From assembly GCA_947626365.1 (NCBI GenBank), contig CANQRW010000010.1, positions 1-61,728 of the forward strand: 61,728 nucleotides of DNA, read 5' to 3'. The first letter of the stretch is position 1. Every line of letters begins with the position of its first letter. Below the pieces are notes generated by a model. It saw only the letters and a program-made list of their open reading frames with translations, made no database searches and was not told the origin of the DNA. This DNA is from an uncultured Lachnospiraceae bacterium (lineage in GTDB: Bacteria > Bacillota > Clostridia > Lachnospirales > Lachnospiraceae). The position numbers and the translations under genes were made by a program. Shown piece by piece: positions 8,315 through 16,178 of this stretch.

Positions 8315-8338
8315 TGTCGCAGAGTATCATACTCTACG
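8315..8338 (+). repeat. left inverted repeat of the invertible segment (IRL)
   Basis: The 24 bases are the exact reverse complement of 9768-9791. Outside it, similarity stops at once on the left; inside it, only scattered matches continue. The AGAGTAT and ATACTCT arms around one central base are the likely recombinase core-binding half-sites. Confidence 0.92.
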
Positions 8339-8345
8339 GCGGAAG

Positions 8346-8382
8346 CCGGGAATTTTCCCATTTTTAAGGAAATTCCCGGGCT
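8346..8382. other. imperfect hairpin inside the switch, 3' of the recombinase gene
   Basis: Arms beginning CCGGGAATTT and ending AAATTCCCGG can form a stem with one bulge. It sits 10 bp after the recombinase stop but has no T-run on either strand, so it is not a convincing intrinsic terminator; it may stabilise the recombinase mRNA or weaken read-through toward LoaP. Confidence 0.5.
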
Positions 8383-8391
8383 TATGACGGC

Positions 8392-9555
8392 TTATTCTGA
8401 CGGCTTATAATTTGAAAACAGCTCAGAGAGACGCTGCATGTTTGCCCTCTTTAAATCCATAGAAGGGTGAACATAACGGTTCATAGTAATGTTCACGCTG
8501 GCATGCCCCAATATCTCGCTGAGACTTTTGACATCAAAATTCATCTCCACACAGCGGGTGGCAAACGTGTGCCGAAGAACATGATAATTGATATCTTCGA
8601 GTTTCGCTTCCTGAAGAACACGTTTAAAATGACGCTGCATGGTCCTGGGTTCAATGTAAAAGCTTTCTCTTCCGGTCAGGACGTAGCCATTCCTTCCGTT
8701 TCGGAATTTCACTAAGACGTTCATCAATTCACCGACAATAGGGATTCTCCGGATCGAACATTTGCTTTTGGGAGTGGATATTATTATTTCCGTTTTTTTG
8801 CCTGTCCGGCGCTCGGTTTGAATCCGCTGCATGGTCTGATGGACATAAATTGTCTGCTCGGCAAAAGAGATGTCTTCCCATTTCAGGGCGCAGATTTCAC
8901 CGATACGCAGCCCTGTGAACAGACAGATTAGAATGCCAAGATTCTTGGAATCCATGTTGGAATGAAGATACCTGCAAAGCTGCTCCTGCTCATTTCTGCT
9001 TAAAATACGCAGTTCTTTGGATGTTCGTTTTACAAATACAGAAGAAACATCGCAGGGCGGCCGGTAGCCATGGACAGAAGCATGCCGAAAAGCGCTGCGG
9101 ATCAGCGACATGGTGTCCGCTGTGGTTTTGGATGAAAGACCCTTCCCCTTTCTTCCTCCCGAGGCCAGCATTTGGCTGCAGAATGATTCAAGGATGTCCC
9201 GGTTCAAATCGTTCCAGTTGATATTTCCCAGAACAGGAAGTATGTAGCAGTTTATGATATTTCGGTATTTTACATACGTAGATTCTTTGATCTGATGTCT
9301 CCTGCTGTTCAGCCAGTCTGCCAGGATATTGCCGAACTTGATATTGCTGACAGGCGCATCTTCTGCTTTCAAAGGCTCAAGGATATACCTGTGCAGCGCC
9401 TGTTTCTGGTCATTCAGTTTCTTTTTTGTCTCCCGGTAGGACTTGGCATATACATAACCGTAGTGACATTTTCCATCCGTCCTACGGCCTTTGATGTATC
9501 TGCCTTCCCATCGCCCATCTTTTCGGATATAAATGTTTTCTCCCTTTTTTGCCAT
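8392..9555 (-). CDS. tyrosine recombinase (DNA invertase/integrase)
   Basis: A 387-residue integrase of the Tn916-like size class. It has an N-terminal arm-binding-type domain (about 1-55, IRKDGRWEGRYIKGRR), a SAM-like core-binding domain (about 65-165) and a catalytic domain with the tetrad: Arg in TGLRIGEICALKW near residue 217, HVLRHTFAT near 320, LGHAS near 346 and the nucleophile Tyr in NRYVHP near 357. AAGGAGG lies 9 nt upstream of the start. It is the only gene inside the inverted repeats and is therefore the obvious enzyme for the inversion. No excisionase or other mobile-element genes adjoin it, which argues against an integrated element and for a dedicated switch. Since the gene inverts with the segment, its own transcription context changes with each flip. 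Confidence 0.93.
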   Translation of the reverse strand: MAKKGENIYIRKDGRWEGRYIKGRRTDGKCHYGYVYAKSYRETKKKLNDQKQALHRYILEPLKAEDAPVSNIKFGNILADWLNSRRHQIKESTYVKYRNIINCYILPVLGNINWNDLNRDILESFCSQMLASGGRKGKGLSSKTTADTMSLIRSAFRHASVHGYRPPCDVSSVFVKRTSKELRILSRNEQEQLCRYLHSNMDSKNLGILICLFTGLRIGEICALKWEDISFAEQTIYVHQTMQRIQTERRTGKKTEIIISTPKSKCSIRRIPIVGELMNVLVKFRNGRNGYVLTGRESFYIEPRTMQRHFKRVLQEAKLEDINYHVLRHTFATRCVEMNFDVKSLSEILGHASVNITMNRYVHPSMDLKRANMQRLSELFSNYKPSE

Positions 9556-9593
9556 AACTCAATTCCTCCTTTTCCTGCGGTCGAAAACTGACC

Positions 9594-9646
9594 ACGATTT
9601 TGACGGCTTATATACTTCTATTAACAAGTATAAATACCAAAATCGT
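9594..9646. promoter_or_regulatory. nested palindrome upstream of the recombinase gene
   Basis: Outer arms ACGATTTTG (9594-9602) and CAAAATCGT (9638-9646) enclose inner arms TATACTT (9611-9617) and AAGTATA (9626-9632). One TGACGGCTTATA copy lies between the left arms. It could be a regulatory binding site or a leader hairpin of the recombinase mRNA. Confidence 0.6.
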
Positions 9647-9701
9647 AGGGCGACATAGTATCTTGAGGTTAATTTTACCTTCTCTTTTTCTTCCCATCTT
9701 A

Positions 9702-9730
9702 TTGACAAATGGACTATTCTCTTGTAAAAT
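9702..9730 (+). promoter_or_regulatory. invertible promoter (TTGACA-17-TAAAAT), now facing away from the capsule locus
   Basis: TTGACA at 9702-9707 and TAAAAT at 9725-9730 with the optimal 17-bp spacer make this the best sigma-A match in the region. Transcription would start near 9737, 30 bp before the right inverted repeat. As drawn, there is no gene ahead of it on the plus strand and it meets the terminator at 9804-9853. After inversion the same promoter reads through the left repeat toward the LoaP-like gene, with a leader of a little over 300 nt. Confidence 0.9.
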
Positions 9731-9767
9731 TCCATTGAATGAAGATAATAACGTCTTCTGAGGCTGT

Positions 9768-9791
9768 CGTAGAGTATGATACTCTGCGACA
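9768..9791 (-). repeat. right inverted repeat of the invertible segment (IRR)
   Basis: Exact reverse complement of 8315-8338 over 24 bp. It starts 37 bp after the -10 box of the outward promoter, so the promoter and transcription start are inside the segment and move with it. Confidence 0.92.
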
Positions 9792-9803
9792 TTTTTCAGG
9801 CAC

Positions 9804-9853
9804 AAAAAAGCCGTGAAAAGCGGAACTGAATGCTCCGTCTTCCACGGCTTTTC
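9804..9853. terminator. bidirectional intrinsic terminator of gltX and of the switch promoter in the OFF state
   Basis: Arms AAAAGCCGTG (9806-9815) and CACGGCTTTT (9843-9852) with further inner pairing. There is a six-T run after it in the leftward direction (gltX) and a four-T run in the rightward direction, so it can stop both transcripts. Confidence 0.85.
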
Positions 9854-9889
9854 CTATCACACAACATATTCTTTTTACGGCGTCCGAAG

Positions 9890-9998
9890 TCCCTCGCGCC
9901 CCGGCCTCGCAGCGCCTTTCCGGAGTCCCTCGCACCTCCGGCTTCACAGCGCCTTTCCAGAGTCGCCTACGCCTCCAGCTTCTCAATGCCTTTCCGGA
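9890..9998. repeat. 36-37 bp tandem repeats continuing the 3' end of gltX
   Basis: Three diverged units at 9890-9925, 9926-9962 and 9963-9998 share GCCTTTCC near the end of each. The third is the coding end of gltX with its stop; the other two lie beyond the stop codon and look like decayed duplicates of the terminal codons. Confidence 0.7.
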
Positions 9999-11418
9999 TT
10001 CTCCTCAGGGACTCCTCCTTGCCCAGCACCTCCATGATCTCCGTGGCGCCGGCCGGCGTCATCTGCTTGCCGGATGTGGCGGTGCGGATAGGCCACATGA
10101 CGAAACCTGTCTTATAACCTTTCTCATTTATATAGGTTAACAAGGCTGCATAGAGGGCGTCGTTGGAATAGTCCTCCTGGGCCTCCAGAATGGGCAGCAC
10201 TTCTTTCAGCACCTGAAGGGAAGTTTCCCTGGTACTCTTCATCTTCTTATGGCAGAACATTTCCGTATCGTACTCCGGCAGTTCCTGGAAGAAATCGATG
10301 TGTCCCTCGATATCCGGCAGAACTTCGATTCTGGTCTTCACCATGGCGGCAATCTTCCTCAGATCCAGATCCCTGGTGATAACCTTCTTAAGATACGGCT
10401 CTGCCATCTCATAGAACCGGTCAAAATCCATGGCCTTCAGGTATTCCCCGTTCATCCATTTCAGCTTGGTCACATCAAACACGGCCGGGGACTTGCTGAT
10501 GCGGTGATAGTCAAAAGCCTCCACCAGCTCCGGAAGGGAATAAATCTCCCTGTCCTCTTCCGGGGACCAGCCCAGAAGAGCCACGAAATTCACTACAGCC
10601 TCGGTAACAAAGCCCTGCTCGATCAGATCCTCGTAGGAGGAATGACCGCTCCGCTTGGAAAGCTTTTTGTGCTCCTCATTGGTGATAGTGGGACAATGGA
10701 CATACACCGGCACCTCCCAGCCAAATGCCTCGTAGAGACGGTTGTACTTGGGGGAGGAGGACAGATACTCGTTGCCGCGGACCACATGGGTGATGCCCAT
10801 CAGGTGGTCGTCCACCACATTGGCGAAATTGTAAGTAGGATAGCCGTCGGATTTGATCAGGACCATGTCATCCAGCTCGGAATTGTCCACGGAAATATCG
10901 CCGTAGATCTCGTCATGGAATGTCGTAGTTCCTTCCGTCGGATTGTTCTGACGGATCACATAGGGCTTTCCGGCCGCCAGATTGGCCTCGACCTCTTCTT
11001 TGGACAGATGGAGACAGTGTTTGTCGTAGGTCATGATCTCCTCGCCGTTGACCGTCCGCTTCAGGGAATTCAGACGGTCCTGGTCGCAGAAGCAGTAATA
11101 AGCCTCTCCCTTGTCAATCAGCTTCTTGGCGTATTCCAGGTAGATTCCCGCCGCCTGGCGCTCACTCTGGACGTAAGGACCTACTCCCCCGTCCTTATCC
11201 GGACCCTCATCGTGGATCAGGCCGGTCCCCTGAAGAGTCCGGTAGATAATCTCCGTGGCTCCCTCCATGTACCGTTCCTGATCTGTGTCCTCAATCCGCA
11301 GGAGGAAATCTCCTCCCTCATGCTTCGCGATCAGATATGCGTAAAGTGCCGTCCTTAAGTTGCCCACATGCATTCTTCCTGTGGGGCTTGGCGCAAATCT
11401 TGTTCTTATCTTTGTCAT
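9967..11418 (-). CDS. gltX: glutamyl-tRNA synthetase
   Basis: A 483-residue class I aminoacyl-tRNA synthetase that attaches glutamate to tRNA-Glu (and possibly tRNA-Gln, if no GlnRS exists). The HIGH-type signature is [13 protein letters not shown] near residues 7-19, and the KMSKS-type loop is [10 protein letters not shown] near 245. Length is usual for the bacterial family. I start it at the ATG at 11416-11418, which directly precedes [13 protein letters not shown] and has GGGAG upstream; the frame continues 14 codons further without a ribosome binding site. It is monocistronic, read toward the invertible segment, and ends before the bidirectional terminator that insulates it from the switch. 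Confidence 0.97.
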   Translation of the reverse strand: MTKIRTRFAPSPTGRMHVGNLRTALYAYLIAKHEGGDFLLRIEDTDQERYMEGATEIIYRTLQGTGLIHDEGPDKDGGVGPYVQSERQAAGIYLEYAKKLIDKGEAYYCFCDQDRLNSLKRTVNGEEIMTYDKHCLHLSKEEVEANLAAGKPYVIRQNNPTEGTTTFHDEIYGDISVDNSELDDMVLIKSDGYPTYNFANVVDDHLMGITHVVRGNEYLSSSPKYNRLYEAFGWEVPVYVHCPTITNEEHKKLSKRSGHSSYEDLIEQGFVTEAVVNFVALLGWSPEEDREIYSLPELVEAFDYHRISKSPAVFDVTKLKWMNGEYLKAMDFDRFYEMAEPYLKKVITRDLDLRKIAAMVKTRIEVLPDIEGHIDFFQELPEYDTEMFCHKKMKSTRETSLQVLKEVLPILEAQEDYSNDALYAALLTYINEKGYKTGFVMWPIRTATSGKQMTPAGATEIMEVLGKEESLRRIRKGIEKLEA

Positions 11419-11520
11419 GGCAATTCTCCCTGTGTTATATTTGAAAATAGCTGAAATCAATCATTATCCATGATACCCTTTACCGCCCAAAAATGCAATG
11501 AATTTTGAAGAAAATAATAT

Positions 11521-11568
11521 CCCGGAACCATTTTTCAGAATAGAATAACACTGACAAATGATTCCGGG
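11521..11568 (+). promoter_or_regulatory. inverted repeat that can sequester a Shine-Dalgarno sequence
   Basis: CCCGGAA (11521-11527) can pair with TTCCGGG (11562-11568), and the second arm runs into the GGGAG ribosome binding site of the gene at 11579. A 34-nt loop makes it weak without additional pairing, but it could tune translation. Confidence 0.4.
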
Positions 11569-11578
11569 AGCATTTTTC

Positions 11579-12070
11579 ATGAGCCATTATTCACCCATCG
11601 AGGGCGTCGTCACGTCCATTGCCACTTATCCGGCCACTGGCACCGAATTCTCGCCCTGCGCCCTGACCCTCACCCTCCGAAGCTATTACGGAGACAATTA
11701 CACCGTTATTCTTCAGCCTTCTACCTACGTGCTGAACCAGTCGCCCATCCGGCAGGGAGACACTATCATCGCATTCTACGATACGGAAGCGCCCATGCCG
11801 CTGGTCTATCCGCCTCAATATCGGGCCGCCGTCATCGTGGAACCGGCCTTCGGCCAGTACGCCATGCTGGACACCTTCGACCGAAATCTGCAGAACAGCG
11901 AAGGGACCCTCCGGCTGAATCTGGAGGCGTCTACGGACATCCGCACCCAGAACGGCCAGATCTTTCCGGGAAATCTCACAGGCCGTCTTCTGCTGGTTCT
12001 CTACCGGGCGACGACCCGCAGCATTCCGGCGCAGACGACTCCCGATGAAATTATTGTATTCTGTGCCTAA
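11579..12070 (+). CDS. conserved hypothetical protein of gut clostridia, function unknown
   Basis: A 163-residue soluble-looking protein without signal peptide or membrane segment. It is rich in beta-strand-like stretches and contains the segments VYPPQYRAAVIVE near residue 80-92 and RATTRSIPAQTTPDEIIVFC at the C terminus, which I remember as characteristic of an uncharacterised protein family repeated in several clostridial genomes. No catalytic motif can be named. The start at 11579 is preceded by GGGAG 8 nt upstream; an in-frame ATG at 11558 lacks one. It stands alone between gltX and the carboxypeptidase, and its stop overlaps the stop of the convergent carboxypeptidase gene by 3-4 bp. 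Confidence 0.75.
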   Translation: MSHYSPIEGVVTSIATYPATGTEFSPCALTLTLRSYYGDNYTVILQPSTYVLNQSPIRQGDTIIAFYDTEAPMPLVYPPQYRAAVIVEPAFGQYAMLDTFDRNLQNSEGTLRLNLEASTDIRTQNGQIFPGNLTGRLLLVLYRATTRSIPAQTTPDEIIVFCA

Positions 12071-13266
12071 TTCCGGATCGCGTATGCCATGGCCTGGAAC
12101 AGCACCGCCTTGTTCTGATTCCAGACATAAGTATACTCGCTGACCGGCATGGGGCAGGTAACGCCGCCCACTTCAATGGTAACTCCGGGAATCGGCTGAT
12201 TTTCTTTGGACTGCATCCAGTCCTTGAATCCGCCCCGGCCGTCGCTGCCGTCAAGGGTATAACCAGTAACAGCGGCTACGGTCTGAGCAAGGGCCAGGGA
12301 TGTATCCTTGGCCCTGCTGGTATTGGAATCCCAGTAGATAATATTGCCCATGGAATGATAGCTGATGGTAGCCGCCCATGGATACCGGTTCTCCATGGAG
12401 GCCAGCGCCTGGCTTTCCGGCTCCGACAGAGGCGCCGTCCCCTTATAGCCGGTGTAGGAGATCATGGTAGCCGAAGTCTGCACATTCTCCCAATTGGCCG
12501 GGAAATTCTGGTTCAGATCCACGCCTGCCGCATTGGCCTTCCACCGCTGCAGATAAATCTCCAGCGGCTGGGAGGTCCGTCCCTGCGCCGTATCCTGGGC
12601 ATAGCAGGTGAGAACCGTCTGCTTCAGGAAATCCGAGCGGATTGCCTGAAGCCCAAACTCTGACAGTGCGATGCCGTCCGGATTGCTCATGGGAATACAG
12701 TGCAAAGCCACCTGGTTAAACATATCCGCCAGCCTCATGCCGTCATACACGCCGGTGTCATAGCTGACCAGAGCCGTCTCAATCTGCCTCATCATAAGCA
12801 GAGGCGTCATATACTCCCGCGCATGAATGCCTCCCTGAATCAGAATATGCTCCGGCGCGTTGACATTGCCGATGATCAGTTCATAAATATTTCTGCCGTC
12901 ATGGGAGGTCCCGATCACATTGGCCTGAATCCGCCCCGGATAGGCGGCCTGAAGAAGCTGGATATCCTGAACCATCTCATCATAGGAATATCTGTCTGTC
13001 ACAGCCACGATAGAACCGGACGGATTCTCCAGAAAATTGTTTGCGGGAATAACCCCCTGCGGGCGCTGAGGCGCCGGACTGCTGCTCACGAATCCGGGGC
13101 CATACTCTCTGTCGTCTGTCGTAGTGCCGGAGCCGGTCTGCGGAATCAGTCCCGCATTCTCCGGAGCCCCCGGTCCCTTCGCCAGATTTCCTTCCGCCCG
13201 GACTGCCGCCGGAAAACATGTACTTATCATTGCCGCGCACAACGCCGCACACAGAAATCGTTTCAT
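12067..13266 (-). CDS. secreted M14 zinc carboxypeptidase
   Basis: A 399-residue protein with a signal peptide (MKRFLCAALCAAMISTC, possibly a lipobox-like cysteine near residue 17, cleavage after VRAEG region) and a metallocarboxypeptidase A/T domain. Zinc ligands are in GGIHAREYMTP (H-x-x-E) near residues 150-160 and ISYHSMGN further on; the catalytic glutamate is in GVTIEVGG near residue 366. M14 enzymes remove C-terminal residues from peptides, and bacterial secreted forms may act on peptidoglycan stem peptides or proteins. The start is the ATG at 13264-13266 with GGGAG upstream; the frame continues upstream without a signal sequence. It converges on the hypothetical gene at 11579 with overlapping stops, leaving no room for a terminator. 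Confidence 0.88.
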   Translation of the reverse strand: MKRFLCAALCAAMISTCFPAAVRAEGNLAKGPGAPENAGLIPQTGSGTTTDDREYGPGFVSSSPAPQRPQGVIPANNFLENPSGSIVAVTDRYSYDEMVQDIQLLQAAYPGRIQANVIGTSHDGRNIYELIIGNVNAPEHILIQGGIHAREYMTPLLMMRQIETALVSYDTGVYDGMRLADMFNQVALHCIPMSNPDGIALSEFGLQAIRSDFLKQTVLTCYAQDTAQGRTSQPLEIYLQRWKANAAGVDLNQNFPANWENVQTSATMISYTGYKGTAPLSEPESQALASMENRYPWAATISYHSMGNIIYWDSNTSRAKDTSLALAQTVAAVTGYTLDGSDGRGGFKDWMQSKENQPIPGVTIEVGGVTCPMPVSEYTYVWNQNKAVLFQAMAYAIRN

Positions 13267-13495
13267 AATCTTCACTCCCGTTCTGCTGTTATCGTTCCGA
13301 GATCCGCCCGTCCCGACCCGGAACGCCGCAGATTCCCCTGTCCATTTACTGTACTTCAATTCTATGTCCGCCGTCAACGAAATATATCTTACAGATTCTT
13401 GCGGAATTCTGACTTCTGAAAGAATTGCTTACCATTTGCGAAAGAGACGGTAAGAAAGCGCCGCAAACGGATTTCCGGTCTTCCGGCTCTTCACA

Positions 13496-13527
13496 CGTCA
13501 CTGGCGCGTTTTTTGCATACTGGCGTA
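13496..13527 (-). repeat. terminator-associated repeat, copy 1
   Basis: On the minus strand it reads TACGCCAGTATGC, then a variable arm, then GCGCCAGTGACG. It follows the pnp terminator directly. The arms are less complementary than in the other three copies (25573, 37152, 41187). Confidence 0.8.
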
Positions 13528-13554
13528 AAAAACATGGCAGGAAATTCCTGCCAT
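13527..13554 (-). terminator. intrinsic terminator of the rpsO-pnp unit
   Basis: Arms CATGGCAGGAA and TTCCTGCCATG (13533-13554) followed leftward by six T residues (13527-13532). Confidence 0.9.
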
Positions 13555-13609
13555 GCCCCTTATCTGTTCTTATGTTCCGCCTGCAGCGGATCGGCTGTTT
13601 TTTCGCGGA

Positions 13610-15715
13610 TTACTTCTCCGGCTTCCCTGCCAGATCGCTGGGCTTCATGCTCAGATTGATGCGGCCCATCTTGTCGATCTCGATAACCTTTACCGTAACC
13701 TCGTCTCCGATGTTGACTACATCCTCTACCTTAGCTACTCTCTTCTCGGACAGCTTGGAGATATGAACCATGCCGTCCTTGTTTGGAGCCAATTCCACGA
13801 AAGCGCCGAAGTTCATGATACGGGCTACCTTGCCGGTGATGATCTGACCAACCTCCACATCATTGACGATACTCTCAATGATCTTGATGGCCTTGGCGAT
13901 CATGTTCTTGTCAGTGCCGCATACGGACACGCTGCCGTCGTCCTCAATATCGATCTTGACGCCGGTATCCTCGATGATCTTGTTGATAACCTTGCCCTGC
14001 TTGCCCACCACATCGCCGATCTTCTGGGGATCGATGAGGATCTGCTCGATCTTGGGAGCGTACTCGCTGACCTCAGGCCTGGGCTCGGCAATCTCCGGCT
14101 TCATGCAGTTCTCCATAATGTACAGCCTGGCCTCGCGGCAGCGGGCGATGGCTCCCTCCACGATAGGCCTGGTCAGGCCGTGGATCTTGATATCCATCTG
14201 GATGGCGGTGATGCCGTCCACGGTTCCCGTCACCTTGAAGTCCATATCTCCGAAGAAATCCTCCAGACCCTGGATATCGGTGAGAAGAACGAACTCATCA
14301 TCGGTCTCTCCGGTCACCAGGCCGCAGGAGATTCCGGCTACCATCTTCTTGATAGGCACGCCTGCCGCCATCAGGGACATGCAGGATGCACAGGTGGAAG
14401 CCATGGAGGTGGAACCGTTGGACTCAAAAGTCTCGGATACGGTACGGATAGCGTAGGGGAACTCCTCCGGGCTGGGAAGCACGGGAAGAAGAGCTCTCTC
14501 CGCCAGAGCACCATGGCCAATCTCTCTTCGTCCCGGTCCGCGGCTGGGCTTGGTCTCGCCTACGGAGTAGGACGGGAAATTGTAATGGTGCATATAGCGC
14601 TTGCTCTGCTCGTTGTCGTCCAGTCCGTCCAGCTTCTGGGCATCGGACAGGGGACCTAAGGTACACACGTTGCAGATCTGAGTCTGTCCGCGGGTGAACA
14701 TGGCGGAGCCGTGTACTCTGGGGATGATGTCAACTTCCGCCGACAGGGGACGGATCTGATCCATCTTCCGGCCGTCAGGGCGCTTCTGATCCTGAAGGAT
14801 CATCTTGCGGACCGTCTTCTTCTGATACTGATAGACGGCCTCTCCCAGGAGGGCCAGCCACTCTTCATTGTCAGCAAAGGCCTCTTCCAGCTTGGCGGTG
14901 ATGGCGCTGATGTTATTCTCACGGGTCTCCTTGTCGTCGGTAAATACAGCTTCCTCCATCTCCGCGGGAGGAACGATCTCCTTAATAGCCGCAAACAGCT
15001 CCTCGGGAATGGCGCAGCTGGTATATTCGTGCTTGGGCTTGCCTACCTCGGCCACGATGGAATCGATGAAGGCGATGATCACCTGGTTCACCTCATGAGC
15101 CCGGTAGATAGCCTCGATCATGGCATCTTCCGGAATCTCATTGGCGCCGGCCTCGATCATGATGACCTTCTCCCTGGTGGAGGCCACCGTCAGATTCAGG
15201 TCGCCTTCCTTCCACTGCTTCTGGGAAGGATTGATAATGAACTGCCCGTCTACCATGCCTACCTGAGTCATGGCACAGGGACCATCGAAGGGAATATCGG
15301 AAATACTGGCCGCAATGGCGGAACCCAGCATGGCCACCAGCTCCGGACGGCATTCCGGATCCACGCTCATCACCAGATTGTTCAAAGTCACATCATTGCG
15401 GTAGTCCTTGGGGAACAGAGGCCTCATAGGACGGTCGATCACACGGGAAGTCAGAACCGCATTCTCGGAAGCCTTGCCCTCTCTCTTGTTGAAGCCCCCG
15501 GGAATCTTGCCTGCCGCATACATCTTCTCTTCATACTCTACGCTCAGAGGGAAGAAATCGATTCCTTCTCTCGGCTTGTCAGATGCGGTAGCCGTGGACA
15601 AAACGACGGTGTCGCCGTAATGCATGAAAGCCGCGCCGTTGGCCTGCTTCGCCACTCTGCCTACATCTACGGTCAGGGTTCTTCCGGCCAGTTCCATGGA
15701 AAAACTTTTGTACAT
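13610..15715 (-). CDS. pnp: polyribonucleotide nucleotidyltransferase
   Basis: A 701-residue PNPase: two RNase PH domains (about 10-230 and 310-545) around an all-alpha linker, a KH domain (about 555-610, with IGKQGK-type GDVVGKQGKVINKI) and an S1 domain (about 625-695, GQIITGKVARIMNFGAFVEL). It degrades RNA from the 3' end with phosphate and is a degradosome component. The active-site FFGDMDFKVTG segment is near residue 485. The start has AAGGAGAG upstream. It follows rpsO by 59 bp, as in most Firmicutes, and ends in its own terminator; translation is probably autoregulated as in other bacteria, but no site for that is visible. Confidence 0.97.
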   Translation of the reverse strand: MYKSFSMELAGRTLTVDVGRVAKQANGAAFMHYGDTVVLSTATASDKPREGIDFFPLSVEYEEKMYAAGKIPGGFNKREGKASENAVLTSRVIDRPMRPLFPKDYRNDVTLNNLVMSVDPECRPELVAMLGSAIAASISDIPFDGPCAMTQVGMVDGQFIINPSQKQWKEGDLNLTVASTREKVIMIEAGANEIPEDAMIEAIYRAHEVNQVIIAFIDSIVAEVGKPKHEYTSCAIPEELFAAIKEIVPPAEMEEAVFTDDKETRENNISAITAKLEEAFADNEEWLALLGEAVYQYQKKTVRKMILQDQKRPDGRKMDQIRPLSAEVDIIPRVHGSAMFTRGQTQICNVCTLGPLSDAQKLDGLDDNEQSKRYMHHYNFPSYSVGETKPSRGPGRREIGHGALAERALLPVLPSPEEFPYAIRTVSETFESNGSTSMASTCASCMSLMAAGVPIKKMVAGISCGLVTGETDDEFVLLTDIQGLEDFFGDMDFKVTGTVDGITAIQMDIKIHGLTRPIVEGAIARCREARLYIMENCMKPEIAEPRPEVSEYAPKIEQILIDPQKIGDVVGKQGKVINKIIEDTGVKIDIEDDGSVSVCGTDKNMIAKAIKIIESIVNDVEVGQIITGKVARIMNFGAFVELAPNKDGMVHISKLSEKRVAKVEDVVNIGDEVTVKVIEIDKMGRINLSMKPSDLAGKPEK

Positions 15716-15774
15716 GTCTTACTCTCCTTACATACTAAAGATAGGGTGGAGAAGCCTCCACCCTAAAATTTTGA

Positions 15775-16041
15775 TTATTTTCTGATGCCTAACTTCTCAA
15801 TCAACGCACGATAACCTTCCAGATCCGTCTTCTTCAGATAATTCAGAAGACCACGTCTCTGACCTACCATCTTCAGAAGGCCGCGTCTGGAATGATGATC
15901 CTTCTGGTTCACTTTCAGGTGCTCGGTTAACTCCGCGATTCTTGCGGTCAGAATCGCAATCTGAACTTCCGGTGATCCGGTATCACCGGGCTTTCTGCCA
16001 TACTCAGCGATGATCGCCGACTTCTTTTCCTTGGAAATCAT
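15775..16041 (-). CDS. rpsO: 30S ribosomal protein S15
   Basis: The 88-residue protein is full length and shows the family signature around [21 protein letters not shown] near residues 46-66. S15 binds 16S rRNA early in small-subunit assembly. AAGGAGG lies upstream of the ATG. It is cotranscribed with pnp. The upstream 137 bp contain small GC-rich stems (around 16079-16130) that could serve an S15-responsive leader, but I cannot assign a known structure. Confidence 0.98.
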   Translation of the reverse strand: MISKEKKSAIIAEYGRKPGDTGSPEVQIAILTARIAELTEHLKVNQKDHHSRRGLLKMVGQRRGLLNYLKKTDLEGYRALIEKLGIRK

Positions 16042-16178
16042 GATAAATCCTCCTTATTTTCTACGAACCAAAAACTAAGTAACCGGTTGGAGTTTTCGCG
16101 CGGAATACGGTTTTCGCCGTCTCTTCCCACGGCATATCCGGAAACTGAGCCTATGGCGCAATTTAATACCGGTATATT

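Larger units (their letters stand above)
8315..9791. mobile_element. invertible DNA segment with promoter and its own recombinase
   Basis: A perfect 24-bp inverted repeat bounds the segment (8315-8338 and 9768-9791). Each repeat is itself nearly palindromic around a central base (AGAGTAT-N-ATACTCT core). Inside are one tyrosine recombinase gene (8392-9555, leftward), three TGACGGCTTAT repeats, a nested palindrome (9594-9646) and a consensus promoter at 9702-9730 aimed at the right-hand repeat. Recombination between the inverted repeats would flip 1.45 kb and place the promoter at about 8376-8404 reading left into the LoaP gene. In the orientation given, it reads right into the gltX terminator. 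The structure is that of a phase-variation switch for the polysaccharide locus. Confidence 0.9.
13267..13609. other. intergenic region with pnp terminator and a dispersed hairpin element
   Basis: From right to left it contains the pnp terminator (13527-13554), one copy of the terminator-associated repeat (13496-13527) and the upstream region of the carboxypeptidase gene. I see no gene in it. Confidence 0.7.

Noticed and set aside
8346-8382. Intrinsic terminator of the recombinase gene
   Set aside because: The hairpin is strong but has no T-run on either strand, so I list it only as a hairpin.
8392-9555. Integrase of an integrated conjugative or phage element
   Set aside because: No excisionase, relaxase, phage genes or tRNA target adjoin it. 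The perfect inverted repeats around it fit a DNA inversion cassette better than an att-flanked element, which would have direct repeats.
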